The notes below the pieces were generated by a model. It searched no databases. It had not been told where the DNA came from and saw only the letters and a list, made by a program, of their open reading frames with translations. DNA of 64,000 nt from Pinirhizobacter soli. Its GTDB lineage: Bacteria; Pseudomonadota; Gammaproteobacteria; Xanthomonadales; Rhodanobacteraceae. Both the position numbers and the translations under genes were made by a program. Location: assembly GCF_015905305.1 (NCBI RefSeq), contig NZ_JADZLQ010000001.1:1078599-1142598 (forward strand), read 5' to 3'. The stretch's first letter is position 1. Every line of letters starts with the position of its first letter. This document shows positions 38,601-48,777 of this stretch, piece after piece.

Positions 38601-40517
38601 TTGATCGTTTCCACGTTGCGCCACCGTCTTTTGTCCGCGGCGGTCGTTGCCGCACTTGCCGTTCCCACTGGCGTTGCACTGGCCGACGAGCTGCCCGCCG
38701 CAGCCGACACGCCCTACAGCGGCAACCTCACGCTAAACGTGGACCTTACCCAGGCCCCGCAGCGGATCTTCCACGTCAAGGAAACGATACCCGTTACCGC
38801 GGGCGCGAATATCCTGTACTACCCGAAGTGGATCCCGGGCGAGCATTCGCCGTCGGGCCCGATCCAGAACGTGGCCGGTGTCGTCATCACCGCCGGTGGC
38901 AAGCAGATTCCCTGGCGCCGCGACCTGAAGGAAATGTACGCGCTGCACGTGGACGTGCCCCAGGGCGTGTCGTCCATCGATCTCTCGTTCGAATTCCTCT
39001 CCCCGGGCGGCGGCGGTTCCTTCGGTGCCTCGGCCTCGTCCACGCCGTCGCTGGTGGATCTTGAGCTGAACCAGGTGGCGTTCTATCCGGCCGGGCACTT
39101 CACCCGCCAGATCACCATCGAGCCGACGGTCACCCTGCCCGCCGGGTGGAAATTCGCCACCGCGATGGAAACGGCCAGCCAGTCGGGCGATACCACCAAG
39201 TTCAAGCCGATCACCTTCAACAACCTGGTGGACTCGCCGATCATCGCCGGCAAGTACTTCAACCGGGTGGACCTTGCCCCCGGCGCGAAGACTCCCGTGC
39301 ACCTTAACGTGGTGGGCGACTCGGCCGAGGACGTGAAGCTGACCGACAAACAGCTGGCCGACCAGCGCGCCGTGGTGGTGCAGACCAACAAGCTGTTTGG
39401 CGCTCACCACTACGAGCACTACGACTTCCTGCTGACGCTTTCGGACCATACCGGCCACTTCGGCCTGGAACACCATCAGTCCAGCGACGACCGCCTGCCG
39501 GCGGAATTCTTCACCGATCCGCAGATGAACAAGCTGGCCGGCAGCTTGATGCCGCACGAGTACGTGCATTCGTGGAACGGCAAGTTCCGCCGCCCGGCGG
39601 ACCTGTGGACGCCAACCTTCATGGAGCCGATGCAGGACGACCTCTTGTGGGTGTATGAGGGCCTTACCGATTACTGGTGCGGCGTCCTGACGGCCCGCTC
39701 AGGCATCTGGACCCCGGCCCAGTACCGCGATTCCATCGCCGAAATCGTCGGCACCATGAGCCACCGCACCGGCCGCGCCTGGCGTTCGTTGCAGGACACT
39801 GCGGACGCCGCTCCGCTTACCTATTACGGCGGTGGCGGCTGGGCCAACTACCGCCGCGGCACCGACTTCTACCCCGAAGGCCAGCTGCTGTGGCTGGACG
39901 TGGATACCAAGATCCGCGACCTGTCCAAGGGCAAGCACTCGCTTGACGACTTCGCCAAGGCCTTCTACGGCATCGAGAACGGCAGCTACGTCACCAAGAC
40001 CTACACCTTCGAGGATGTCGTTTCCACGCTCAACGGCGTGCAGGCCTATGACTGGGCCAAGTTCCTGCGCGATCGCCTGGATTACGTCGGCGACACGCTG
40101 CCGGAAAAGGGCATCGAAGGCGGCGGCTGGAAAGTGGTGTACAACGACCAGCCCAGCGAATTCGACAAGGGCGCGGAGAAGATCCGCCACGGCGTGAACC
40201 TGTCGGCCTCGCTCGGCATTGCCATTTCGGGCAAGGGCGACATCAGCGACGTGCAGTGGGGCAGCGCCGCTTCCAAGGCGGGCCTGGTGCCGGGCCTGAC
40301 GGTGGTGGCGGTGAACGGCAAGGACTACTCAGCCGATGCCCTGAAGGACGCCATCAAGACCGCCAAGGGCGGCTCGGCGCCCATCGAACTGCTGGTAAAG
40401 AACGTCGACGAGTTCAGCACCGTGAAAGTGGATTACCACGGGGGTCTGCAGTACGCCCACCTGGAGCGATCCACTGGCAAGGACCTGATCAGCGACATCA
40501 CCGCACCGGTGAAATAA
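38601..40517 (+). CDS. M61-family glycyl aminopeptidase-like protein with PDZ domain
   Basis: 638 residues if read from TTG 38601, which has AGGAG 7 nt upstream and yields a good signal peptide (LLSAAVVAALAVPTGVALA). An N-terminal beta domain is followed by the catalytic HEYVHSW (319-323) and LWVYEGLTDYW glutamate motif of M61. A C-terminal PDZ domain (about 530-620) includes GLVPGLTVVAVNGKDYSADALKDAI. M61 enzymes clip N-terminal Gly/Ala from peptides; export suggests periplasmic peptide use. A strong terminator follows. Confidence 0.88.
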   Translation: MIVSTLRHRLLSAAVVAALAVPTGVALADELPAAADTPYSGNLTLNVDLTQAPQRIFHVKETIPVTAGANILYYPKWIPGEHSPSGPIQNVAGVVITAGGKQIPWRRDLKEMYALHVDVPQGVSSIDLSFEFLSPGGGGSFGASASSTPSLVDLELNQVAFYPAGHFTRQITIEPTVTLPAGWKFATAMETASQSGDTTKFKPITFNNLVDSPIIAGKYFNRVDLAPGAKTPVHLNVVGDSAEDVKLTDKQLADQRAVVVQTNKLFGAHHYEHYDFLLTLSDHTGHFGLEHHQSSDDRLPAEFFTDPQMNKLAGSLMPHEYVHSWNGKFRRPADLWTPTFMEPMQDDLLWVYEGLTDYWCGVLTARSGIWTPAQYRDSIAEIVGTMSHRTGRAWRSLQDTADAAPLTYYGGGGWANYRRGTDFYPEGQLLWLDVDTKIRDLSKGKHSLDDFAKAFYGIENGSYVTKTYTFEDVVSTLNGVQAYDWAKFLRDRLDYVGDTLPEKGIEGGGWKVVYNDQPSEFDKGAEKIRHGVNLSASLGIAISGKGDISDVQWGSAASKAGLVPGLTVVAVNGKDYSADALKDAIKTAKGGSAPIELLVKNVDEFSTVKVDYHGGLQYAHLERSTGKDLISDITAPVK

Positions 40518-40540
40518 GCCGCGCTCGAGCGTTGAGGGTC

Positions 40541-40574
40541 GGGGTCAGAGTTATCACTCTGACCCCGCTTTTTT
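40541..40574 (+). terminator. Rho-independent terminator after the M61 gene
   Basis: Perfect 11-bp stem (GGGGTCAGAGT with ACTCTGACCCC) and a TATC loop, then GC and six T residues. Position is 23 nt after the M61 stop. The arms resemble a repeat frequent in Xanthomonadales genomes, so it may also belong to a repeat family. Confidence 0.85.
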
Positions 40575-40610
40575 GCCGCTTTTGCCGACCCGTATTGCGC
40601 CACCGGACGG

Positions 40611-40713
40611 AGGGGCGGGAGCGGGCGGCGGTCACCCTGGGAGCGCTTCCGCAGGAGGGCAAAGCCCGACGAGGACTTAGCGACCAGGGTGACCGCCGCC
40701 CGCTCCCGCCCCT
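40611..40713. repeat. 103-bp element with 30-bp perfect inverted repeats
   Basis: The left arm 40611-40640 and right arm 40684-40713 are exact reverse complements over 30 bp, very GC-rich (left arm begins AGGGGCGGGAGC). The 43-nt centre contains its own small hairpin (GGGC-AAA-GCCC). It sits between the M61 terminator and the start of the polysaccharide/assembly-line cluster. It could be a REPIN-like or miniature mobile element, or a structured RNA; no target-site duplication is evident. Confidence 0.8.
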
Positions 40714-40820
40714 GGCGACGCCAGCGACGCTACGCCTTTCGACCAGCCAACCATTCGCCCTAGCAGCCGGAATTCATCGCGCCTGTTATCTTTCCTCCCG
40801 AACGCAGGCTTCTTACCGGG

Positions 40821-42107
<1,287 letters not shown>

Positions 42108-42129
42108 CACTGCCCGATAAGGCTGCCCC

Positions 42130-43140
42130 ATGAAAGTCCTGGTTACCGGCACCGCCGGCTTCATCGGTTCGCACGTCGCGCTACGCCTGCTCGAGCGCGG
42201 CGACGAGGTGATCGGCTTCGATAGCCTGAACGACTACTACGACGTCACCCTGAAGAGGGCGCGCCTGGCGCGCTTCATCGACCACCCCAAGTACACCCAT
42301 ATCCAGGCCGACCTTGCCGATCGCGCGGCGGTGGAAGCCGCCTTCGCCGAACACAAGCCGCAGCGCGTGGTGAACCTGGCAGCCCAAGCGGGCGTGCGTT
42401 ATGCCGCGCAGAACCCCCATGTGTACGTGGCAAGTAACGTCACCGGCTTCCTGCACATCCTTGAAGGCTGCCGCCACCACGGCGTGGAACACCTGGTGTT
42501 CGCGTCCACAAGCTCGGTATACGGCGCGGACCTGGCCATGCCGTTTTCCGAGCACCAGGGCACCGAGCACCCGCTTACCTTGTACGCGGCCACCAAGAAA
42601 GCCAACGAACAGATGGCCCATGCCTATGCGCACCTGTACCGCTTTCCGTGCACGGGCCTGCGTTTCTTTACCGTCTATGGCCCCTGGGGCCGCCCGGACA
42701 TGGCGCTGTTCATGTTCACCAAGGCGATCCTGGCCGATGAACCCATCCCCGTGTTCAACCATGGCAAGCACAAGCGCAGCTTTACCTATGTCGACGATAT
42801 CGTCGAAGGGGTGATCCGCACGCTCGACACGGTGCCGGGGGTGAATCCTGAATGGGATGGCCTCACGCCCGATCCCGCCTCCAGCGGCGTGGCGCCGTAC
42901 CGCATCTACAACATCGGCAATGCTGAACCGGTTGAGCTGCTGCGCTACATCGAAGTGCTCGAAGCCTGCCTTGGCAAGAAGGCCAAAATGCAGATGCTTC
43001 CCCTGCAGCCGGGCGATGTTCCCGATACCGAGGCGGATGTCCGTGACCTGATGCAGGCCGTTGGATATACGCCTAAGGTCCCCGTAGCGGAAGGCGTGGC
43101 TAACTTCGTACGCTGGTACCGGGATTACTACGGCGTTTGA
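42130..43140 (+). CDS. UDP-glucuronate 4-epimerase-type NAD-dependent epimerase
   Basis: 336-residue short-chain dehydrogenase-type epimerase. [11 protein letters not shown] binds [18 protein letters not shown] is the hallmark of UDP-GlcA/UDP-GlcNAcA 4-epimerases, and STSSVYG plus YAATKKANE give the Ser/Tyr/Lys catalytic set. Following the dehydrogenase, it should convert the new uronic acid to its galacto form (UDP-GalA or UDP-GalNAcA), a precursor for an acidic polysaccharide. Confidence 0.87.
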   Translation: MKVLVTGTAGFIGSHVALRLLERGDEVIGFDSLNDYYDVTLKRARLARFIDHPKYTHIQADLADRAAVEAAFAEHKPQRVVNLAAQAGVRYAAQNPHVYVASNVTGFLHILEGCRHHGVEHLVFASTSSVYGADLAMPFSEHQGTEHPLTLYAATKKANEQMAHAYAHLYRFPCTGLRFFTVYGPWGRPDMALFMFTKAILADEPIPVFNHGKHKRSFTYVDDIVEGVIRTLDTVPGVNPEWDGLTPDPASSGVAPYRIYNIGNAEPVELLRYIEVLEACLGKKAKMQMLPLQPGDVPDTEADVRDLMQAVGYTPKVPVAEGVANFVRWYRDYYGV

Positions 43141-43159
43141 TCGCCAAAGGCTAGCGTTT

Positions 43160-44839
43160 GTGATCATCGATTACCTCGACTCGACGTCGCCCAACGACGT
43201 CGAAGCCGACTTGTGCATCGTGGGCGCAGGCGCGGCAGGGATCGCCATTGCCCGTAGCTTCATCGGCACCGGCACACGCGTATGCGTGGTGGAGGGTGGC
43301 GGTCTTGCGGGTGAAGAACGCAGCCAGTCGCTGTACGAGGGTGAATCGATCGGTTCCACGCCCTTTGACACGTCAAGTTCGCGCATGCGCGTGTTCGGCG
43401 GCAGCTGCACGCTGTGGGGTGGCGGTTGCATTACCTTCTCGCGACACGACCTGGCGGAACGCGACTGGGTCCCCGGCTCCGGCTGGCCGCTCAGCTACGA
43501 TGAACTGGAACCCTGGTACGCGCAGGCCCGCGGCTACCTGGGCATCGATGCGCATGATTTCACCGACGGCAGTTTCCTGACGCCGCCGGCGCGCACGCCA
43601 TGCAGCTTCGACGAAGGCACGCTGGTGAATCCCGTGTTCGCGCGCAGTCCGATGTTCTTCGGCAAGCATTACCGCGCGCAACTGGACGCTGCCGAGAACA
43701 TCATGGTGTTGCTGCATGCGAACCTGATGTCGCTCGAGGCCACGGCCGACGGCGCATCGGTAACCCACGCCTGCATCGGCGGCATGGATGGACGCCGCGG
43801 CCGCATCACCGCTCGCCAGTACGTGCTTGCTGCCGGCGGCATCGAGAATGCGCGCCTGCTGCTGCTCTCCGATTCGGTTTCTCCCGAAGGGCTGGGCAAT
43901 GCGCACGATCTGGTAGGCCGCTATTTCATGGACCATCCCAGCGGTAGGCTGGGTGTGGTGGCCACTGACGATCCGGACGCTCTCACCCGCCCCTACGAGC
44001 GTCACCTGGGCAAGGCCGCGGCCCCGGTGTCCCCCGAGATAGCGTTGTCGGTGCAGGCCCAACGCGAGCACCAGATGCTCGCTGGCCGTGTGCATCCCTT
44101 CCCGATCGAGGGAAAAGTGCCTTTCGGCGTGCGCGCCTTGCGCGAATTCCGCGCCGCGATGAGGCCCCCGGTGCGCGATGAGGCAGAACTGCTTGAGATG
44201 CGCATGTGCGAAAGCATGCGCAATGGTCCGATGCTGGCAACCGCACTCCCCGCAGCCACGCCCAACCTGGGCATGCTGGCGCTGCGCATGGGGCTGGGTG
44301 CCGGTGACATCGTGCGTGCATTCGCCAAGAAACTCGCCGACCGCCCCACCGTGCGCAGCCAGCATGTGGAATTGATCGGTTACTTCGAGCAGGCGCCCAA
44401 CCGCGACAGCCGCGTCATGCTCGGTGAGGACACCGACGCCCTGGGCCTGCGCAAGGTGAGCGTGGACTGGCAACTTTCGGACATCGACCGCCATACCATT
44501 CGCACGGCGGCCCGCCTGTTCGGCGAGCACCTGGCGCGCACCTGCAACGGCCGCTTCGAGCCGGAACCCTGGGTAGACGCCAACGACGACGCGCCGTTGC
44601 CGGTACATGGCACGGCGCACCACCTGGGTACCACGCGCATGGCCGAACACGCCGAGGAAGGCGTGGTGGACCGCGATTGCCGCGTCCACGGGCTGGCCAA
44701 CCTGCACGTGGCCGGAAGCTCGGTATTCCCCACGGGAGGATGGGCCTTTCCCACCTTCACCATCGTCGCGCTGAGCCTGCGCCTGGCCACCCACCTGCAG
44801 GTATTGCTCACCGACTGCAACGTGGCGGGCATTACCTAG
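43160..44839 (+). CDS. GMC-family oxidoreductase
   Basis: 559-residue FAD enzyme. It has the N-terminal dinucleotide motif CIVGAGAAGIAIARS, RVFGGSCTLWGGGC, YVLAAGGIENARLLL, and the C-terminal HHLGTTRM and SSVFPTGGWAFPTFTIVALSLRLA block with the active-site region. GMC enzymes oxidise alcohols or sugars. Location between sugar-nucleotide genes and the phosphopantetheinyl transferase (5 nt apart) suggests tailoring of the cluster's product. Start is GTG 43160 with a weak AAAGG upstream. Confidence 0.85.
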   Translation: MIIDYLDSTSPNDVEADLCIVGAGAAGIAIARSFIGTGTRVCVVEGGGLAGEERSQSLYEGESIGSTPFDTSSSRMRVFGGSCTLWGGGCITFSRHDLAERDWVPGSGWPLSYDELEPWYAQARGYLGIDAHDFTDGSFLTPPARTPCSFDEGTLVNPVFARSPMFFGKHYRAQLDAAENIMVLLHANLMSLEATADGASVTHACIGGMDGRRGRITARQYVLAAGGIENARLLLLSDSVSPEGLGNAHDLVGRYFMDHPSGRLGVVATDDPDALTRPYERHLGKAAAPVSPEIALSVQAQREHQMLAGRVHPFPIEGKVPFGVRALREFRAAMRPPVRDEAELLEMRMCESMRNGPMLATALPAATPNLGMLALRMGLGAGDIVRAFAKKLADRPTVRSQHVELIGYFEQAPNRDSRVMLGEDTDALGLRKVSVDWQLSDIDRHTIRTAARLFGEHLARTCNGRFEPEPWVDANDDAPLPVHGTAHHLGTTRMAEHAEEGVVDRDCRVHGLANLHVAGSSVFPTGGWAFPTFTIVALSLRLATHLQVLLTDCNVAGIT

Positions 44840-44844
44840 TCCTC

Positions 44845-45621
44845 ATGTTCGCCGCCGACACCTTACACGAGGCCGGTTTCACCCGGCCCCGCGCCGGCGA
44901 GGCCCTGGTGCTACTGGCATCGGCAACGGACTTCACAGGGGAATTCAACGCCGCGCGGATGATGCTGGACGACAGCGAACGTGCGCGCGCCGGGCGGTTC
45001 CGCTTTGCCCGTGACGCCGATACGTACCTGGTGGCCCATGCATTGTGGCGCAGCGCATTGAGCCTGGCGCTGGGCACGCACCATGTGCCGCTTACCTTTT
45101 CCGAGGCTGGGCAACCGATGCTGCCCGGCACAGGCTTGGCCACCAGCCTTAGCCATACGGGCCATTTCATTGCCATCGCCATCGCCATGGCCGCCACCGT
45201 TGGCCTGGACATCGAGCGCGACCCTCCACGAAGGAAACTGCAGGCGCTGGCGCCGTCGATCTGCACACCGCGCGAGCATGCGGCGGTGATGGCCCTGGCC
45301 ATCGATACGCGCGAAGACGCCCTGCTTGCCCTGTGGACGCGCAAGGAAGCCTTGCTCAAGGCCTACGGCACGGGCCTGCGCATGGACCCGGCCACGATCG
45401 ATGCCGACGGCGGCATCGAACTTGCCCACCCCGGCCATGCCACGCTGCGCATCCATGCGCTCGATACCGGCCCAAGCCTGAAAGGGGCGCTTGCCGCTCC
45501 CCTGCATCTGGACACGGTAACCACCTTGCCCTTGGCCAGGGTACTGGCCAGGCCAGTCACCCCGGATGGCCTATCCCGCTCTTACGTCCAGCCAATAGCG
45601 CCGGGCAGTTCGCACGCGTAG
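44845..45621 (+). CDS. 4'-phosphopantetheinyl transferase, Sfp/EntD type
   Basis: 258 residues. The magnesium motif GLDIERDP (D122, E124) and the WTRKEALLKAYG motif (164-175) define the superfamily. It adds the phosphopantetheine arm from CoA to carrier domains. The giant synthetases downstream hold four carrier domains, and this enzyme is the obvious activator. It starts 5 nt after the GMC gene. Confidence 0.88.
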   Translation: MFAADTLHEAGFTRPRAGEALVLLASATDFTGEFNAARMMLDDSERARAGRFRFARDADTYLVAHALWRSALSLALGTHHVPLTFSEAGQPMLPGTGLATSLSHTGHFIAIAIAMAATVGLDIERDPPRRKLQALAPSICTPREHAAVMALAIDTREDALLALWTRKEALLKAYGTGLRMDPATIDADGGIELAHPGHATLRIHALDTGPSLKGALAAPLHLDTVTTLPLARVLARPVTPDGLSRSYVQPIAPGSSHA

Positions 45622-45684
45622 CTTTCCACACACTGCCGGCGGATTCCTTCAAGCCCTTCCCGCGGCATCCCTGGGGACTACCGC

Positions 45685-47085
45685 ATGCTTCGTTTCCTGC
45701 GACAGCAATTCGTACGTTGGCTCCTGCTCCTTGGGGTCAGTGAATTCCTTCTTCTGGCAGCGGCGCTGAACCTGGCGACCTACCTTCGTTTTTTCTTGAG
45801 CCCCGACGATCTGGCTACCTACGCCACGGCGCTGCCGCAGCGATCGTTGCTGTTCGCCGGCGTGGTGTTCGTGACCATGGCGGCGCTGGGTCAATACCGC
45901 GCGCACCTTCGCAGTAGCTGGATCGGGCTGGTGGCACGCCAGGCGCTGGGTTTCGGCATGGGCGGCCTGGCGCTGGTGGTGGTGTTCTACCTGCTGCCGC
46001 AGGCCTACCTCGGCCGCGGCGTACTCGGCATGGCCTTGCTGATTGGCTTCGTGCTGCTGGCGGCTTTCCGCACGCTGTTCATGCGCCTGGTGGAAGTGGA
46101 CGCCTTCAAGCGCCGCGTGCTGATCCTTGGAGCCGGCCAGCGCGCTGGCCAGATCCACACCCGCATGCGTCGCCGCGCCGATCGCCGCGGGTTCTTCGTG
46201 GTCGGCTACATCCGTGGCTGCCACGAAGAAAGCGTGGTGCCCGACGACTACATCCTGCATCGCACCGGTTCGCTGCGCGACGTGTGCCGGCGCCACCAGG
46301 TGGATGAGATCGTGGTGGGCGTGGACGATCGCCGCGGCAACCTGCCGATGGACGACCTTCTCGACTGCCGCCAGGCCGGCGTGACCGTGACCGACCTCAC
46401 CACCTTCGTCGAGCGGGAGTCCGGCCGCGTGCAGCTGAACCTGCTCGACCCGTCGTGGCTGGTGTTTTCCGGCGGCTTCAATGCCACCCCGCTGAACCTG
46501 ATGCTCAAGCGCGGTTTCGACGTATTGATGGCCACAACCATGACCCTGCTGCTGTGGCCGCTGATGCTGCTCACTGCCCTTGCCATCCGGCTGGAGTCGG
46601 GCAAGGGGCAGCCCATCCTCTATCGTCAGGAACGCGTCGGCGAACATGGCCGCACGTTCTGGCTATACAAGTTCCGCAGCATGCGCACGGACGCCGAGAT
46701 GGACGGCGTGGCGCGCTGGGCGACCAAGAACGACGACCGCGTCACCCGCGTCGGACGCATCTGCCGCAAGCTTCGCTTCGACGAACTGCCGCAGTTGTGG
46801 AACGTGCTCAAGGGTGAAATGAGCATCGTCGGACCGCGCCCGGAACGTCCGCAGTTCGTCGCCGACCTTGCCACCAAGATCCGCTACTACGGCTTGCGGC
46901 ACTCCCTAAAGCCGGGCCTTGCCGGCTGGGCACAGCTTTCGTATCCGTACGGCGCATCGGAAGAAGATGCCGCCGAGAAACTCAAGTACGACCTTTTCTA
47001 CGTCAAGAACCACAACATGTTCCTTGACCTGGTGATCCTGGTCGAGACGTTCGAGATCGTGCTGTTCGGCCGAGGCGCGCGCTGA
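45685..47085 (+). CDS. Polyprenyl-phosphate sugar phosphotransferase, EpsB/TIGR03013 type
   Basis: 466-residue initiating enzyme of polysaccharide synthesis, which transfers a sugar phosphate to undecaprenyl phosphate. Four N-terminal membrane helices (within about 12-130) are followed by a Rossmann-like domain (RRVLILGAGQRAGQIHTRM), a helix at about 275-300, and the catalytic domain with RQERVGEHGRTFWLYKFRSM and LRFDELPQLWNVLKGEMSIVGPRPERP. It most resembles the transferases of EpsH/XrtA-linked loci, though no exosortase gene is in the window. Confidence 0.88.
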   Translation: MLRFLRQQFVRWLLLLGVSEFLLLAAALNLATYLRFFLSPDDLATYATALPQRSLLFAGVVFVTMAALGQYRAHLRSSWIGLVARQALGFGMGGLALVVVFYLLPQAYLGRGVLGMALLIGFVLLAAFRTLFMRLVEVDAFKRRVLILGAGQRAGQIHTRMRRRADRRGFFVVGYIRGCHEESVVPDDYILHRTGSLRDVCRRHQVDEIVVGVDDRRGNLPMDDLLDCRQAGVTVTDLTTFVERESGRVQLNLLDPSWLVFSGGFNATPLNLMLKRGFDVLMATTMTLLLWPLMLLTALAIRLESGKGQPILYRQERVGEHGRTFWLYKFRSMRTDAEMDGVARWATKNDDRVTRVGRICRKLRFDELPQLWNVLKGEMSIVGPRPERPQFVADLATKIRYYGLRHSLKPGLAGWAQLSYPYGASEEDAAEKLKYDLFYVKNHNMFLDLVILVETFEIVLFGRGAR

Positions 47086-47092
47086 CGATGGC

Positions 47093-47818
47093 TCAGTCGC
47101 GTTCGCCGCGTGGCCGTGTGCTGGCGGCTTTGAGCGAACGGAAGGGTGAGCTGTACCAGTCCACCAGCACGTCGCGTTCGAAGCGCACCCAGGATGGTCC
47201 ATATTCCCAACGGTCACCTTGCACGGAGGTGGGCTCGCCCTCGATCGCCTTCACATCTTCCCGCGTCATGCCAACGCTCAGCTGCGGCGCCTGCACCGTG
47301 GGTTCGCTGTCGGCCGCAGCCGGTTCCGGCGCCGGCTTGCTGGTGTCGGAACCGGATGTCGAGCCGATCGGTCCAACGCCCCAGGCGATCAACGCGATCA
47401 CCACCAGCGCCACGACCACCAGCAACATCGGTCGCGGCGTGTGCGTGACACGCTCGCGTCGCGGGGGTAGCGGACTGGGTGCGACAGGTTCGGCCGGCGA
47501 TGGCGCATCGGGCGCTGCCGAACGCGCGCCGACCGGGGCGCCGGGTAGCCGGCCATGCCTGCGATGGAAGTCCATGGCCGCGTTGTACTGCAATACCAGG
47601 CGGCCGAAGCGCTCGTGGTCTTCCGGCGCGGCGGCGTCGTTGCGATCCGGATGCAGGATGGAAACGTGGCGGCGGTATGCCTGTTTGAAGTCGGCGAGCT
47701 TGCAGCCTGGCGACAAGCCAAGCTGGCGATACAACGCGAGGAAATCGGTCTCGACGGCCAAGCCAGCTCCCCAGGGGTTCGATGGCGGGCACCACGACGT
47801 CGATGCGTCCATGCACAT
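47093..47818 (-). CDS. J-domain membrane protein
   Basis: About 241 residues. An N-terminal J domain (about 20-75) has the HPD motif in RRHVSILHPDRND. A Pro/Ala-rich linker, one membrane helix (MLLVVVALVVIALIAWGVGPI) and a C-terminal domain with LSVGMTREDVKAIEGEPTS, a SmpA/BamE-like pattern, follow. It would recruit DnaK to the inner membrane. It runs against the cluster direction. ATG 47818 or 47812 is the start; both overlap the divergent gene's possible starts. Confidence 0.72.
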   Translation of the reverse strand: MCMDASTSWCPPSNPWGAGLAVETDFLALYRQLGLSPGCKLADFKQAYRRHVSILHPDRNDAAAPEDHERFGRLVLQYNAAMDFHRRHGRLPGAPVGARSAAPDAPSPAEPVAPSPLPPRRERVTHTPRPMLLVVVALVVIALIAWGVGPIGSTSGSDTSKPAPEPAAADSEPTVQAPQLSVGMTREDVKAIEGEPTSVQGDRWEYGPSWVRFERDVLVDWYSSPFRSLKAASTRPRGERD

Positions 47819-48614
47819 GTCCCGCCTGCGGGCGCTAGCGTCGCGCATGCTTACCGCCAGCGCAAGGTGTTTGCTGGCTTTTCTCGCCCTGGGGTGCTTC
47901 ACCATGATCGCCTCGCCCTTGCATGCTGCACCGGTACTCGGCGCGCATACCCTGCTCGCCCACGGCGAAGGCTTAGGGGTCAGCCCTACCGTCACCGACC
48001 CCATCGATACCCAGCCGGGCAGCACCTTGCTGCTGATGAACGGCGGCTACGCCAGCAACGCGGACACGCCCAGCGACAATTACAGGAATCGTTTCAAATC
48101 GCTGCAGCGCGCGGTGGCCTTCGGCAACGGTTACGACCGCTTCAACGTTTCCAGCTATGTCGTGGTCGGTGCCAAGGGCGGCCAGGGCCACCGGTTGACG
48201 TTCGCCAAGCGCGGCGAGCCGAAGGGCGAGATTTCCGTGCCTTTCATCGAAATCCGTGGCGGCGTGGTGAAGGACATCGCCCAGACTTATGCCGAACCCG
48301 GCCTGCAGGTGACCAGCGGCAAGGTGACCACCACCGGGCCTGCCCTGCTGTTGGCCTTCTGGTGGGGCGATGGCGGGGTCAAGCGCATGACCGCCGAGCC
48401 TGGCGATGGCTTCGCCATCGTCGACAGTTTCCTGAAGCTTCCCGACGAAAGCGGCGTGCAGTGCGCCGTGGCCTCGCGCAGCGTGGACGCCGCCGGCACC
48501 TACAGCGTGACCTGGACCGGAGCACCCGTGCAGGGCGCCATTCTCTGGCTGATTGCTTTCCAGGCACCGCCAGGCACACCGGACGTGCCGCCATCGGTAG
48601 CCCGCGCGCACTAG
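47817..48614 (+). CDS. Exported protein of unknown function next to the synthetases
   Basis: About 265 residues. A long basic n-region and hydrophobic core (LLAFLALGCFTMIASPLHA) form a signal peptide. The mature part is beta-rich with SDNYRNRFKSLQRAVAFGNGYDRFNVSSYVV and a repeated-strand pattern, like a jelly-roll or adhesin-type domain. I do not recognise the family. Starts at 47811, 47817 or 47847 are possible; none has a strong ribosome site. It lies directly upstream of the first synthetase. Confidence 0.62.
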   Translation: MSRLRALASRMLTASARCLLAFLALGCFTMIASPLHAAPVLGAHTLLAHGEGLGVSPTVTDPIDTQPGSTLLLMNGGYASNADTPSDNYRNRFKSLQRAVAFGNGYDRFNVSSYVVVGAKGGQGHRLTFAKRGEPKGEISVPFIEIRGGVVKDIAQTYAEPGLQVTSGKVTTTGPALLLAFWWGDGGVKRMTAEPGDGFAIVDSFLKLPDESGVQCAVASRSVDAAGTYSVTWTGAPVQGAILWLIAFQAPPGTPDVPPSVARAH

Positions 48615-48777
48615 CCCATACGGCCTAGAGGGTGTTTCGCGCCGCCGCGGCAACGTGGCGGGCACCGCAACCTATTCCTTACGGCCATGCCGTTTGACGA
48701 CTGAACTGCATATGGAAGCCCACGTGCGTGCCCTCGACACTAGCTGCATGCCGCATGCGCGAGAGGGGAAGACCCAG

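Noticed and set aside
43373-44794. 473-codon minus-strand frame opposite the GMC oxidoreductase
   Set aside because: Antisense shadow; the GMC signatures are on the plus strand.
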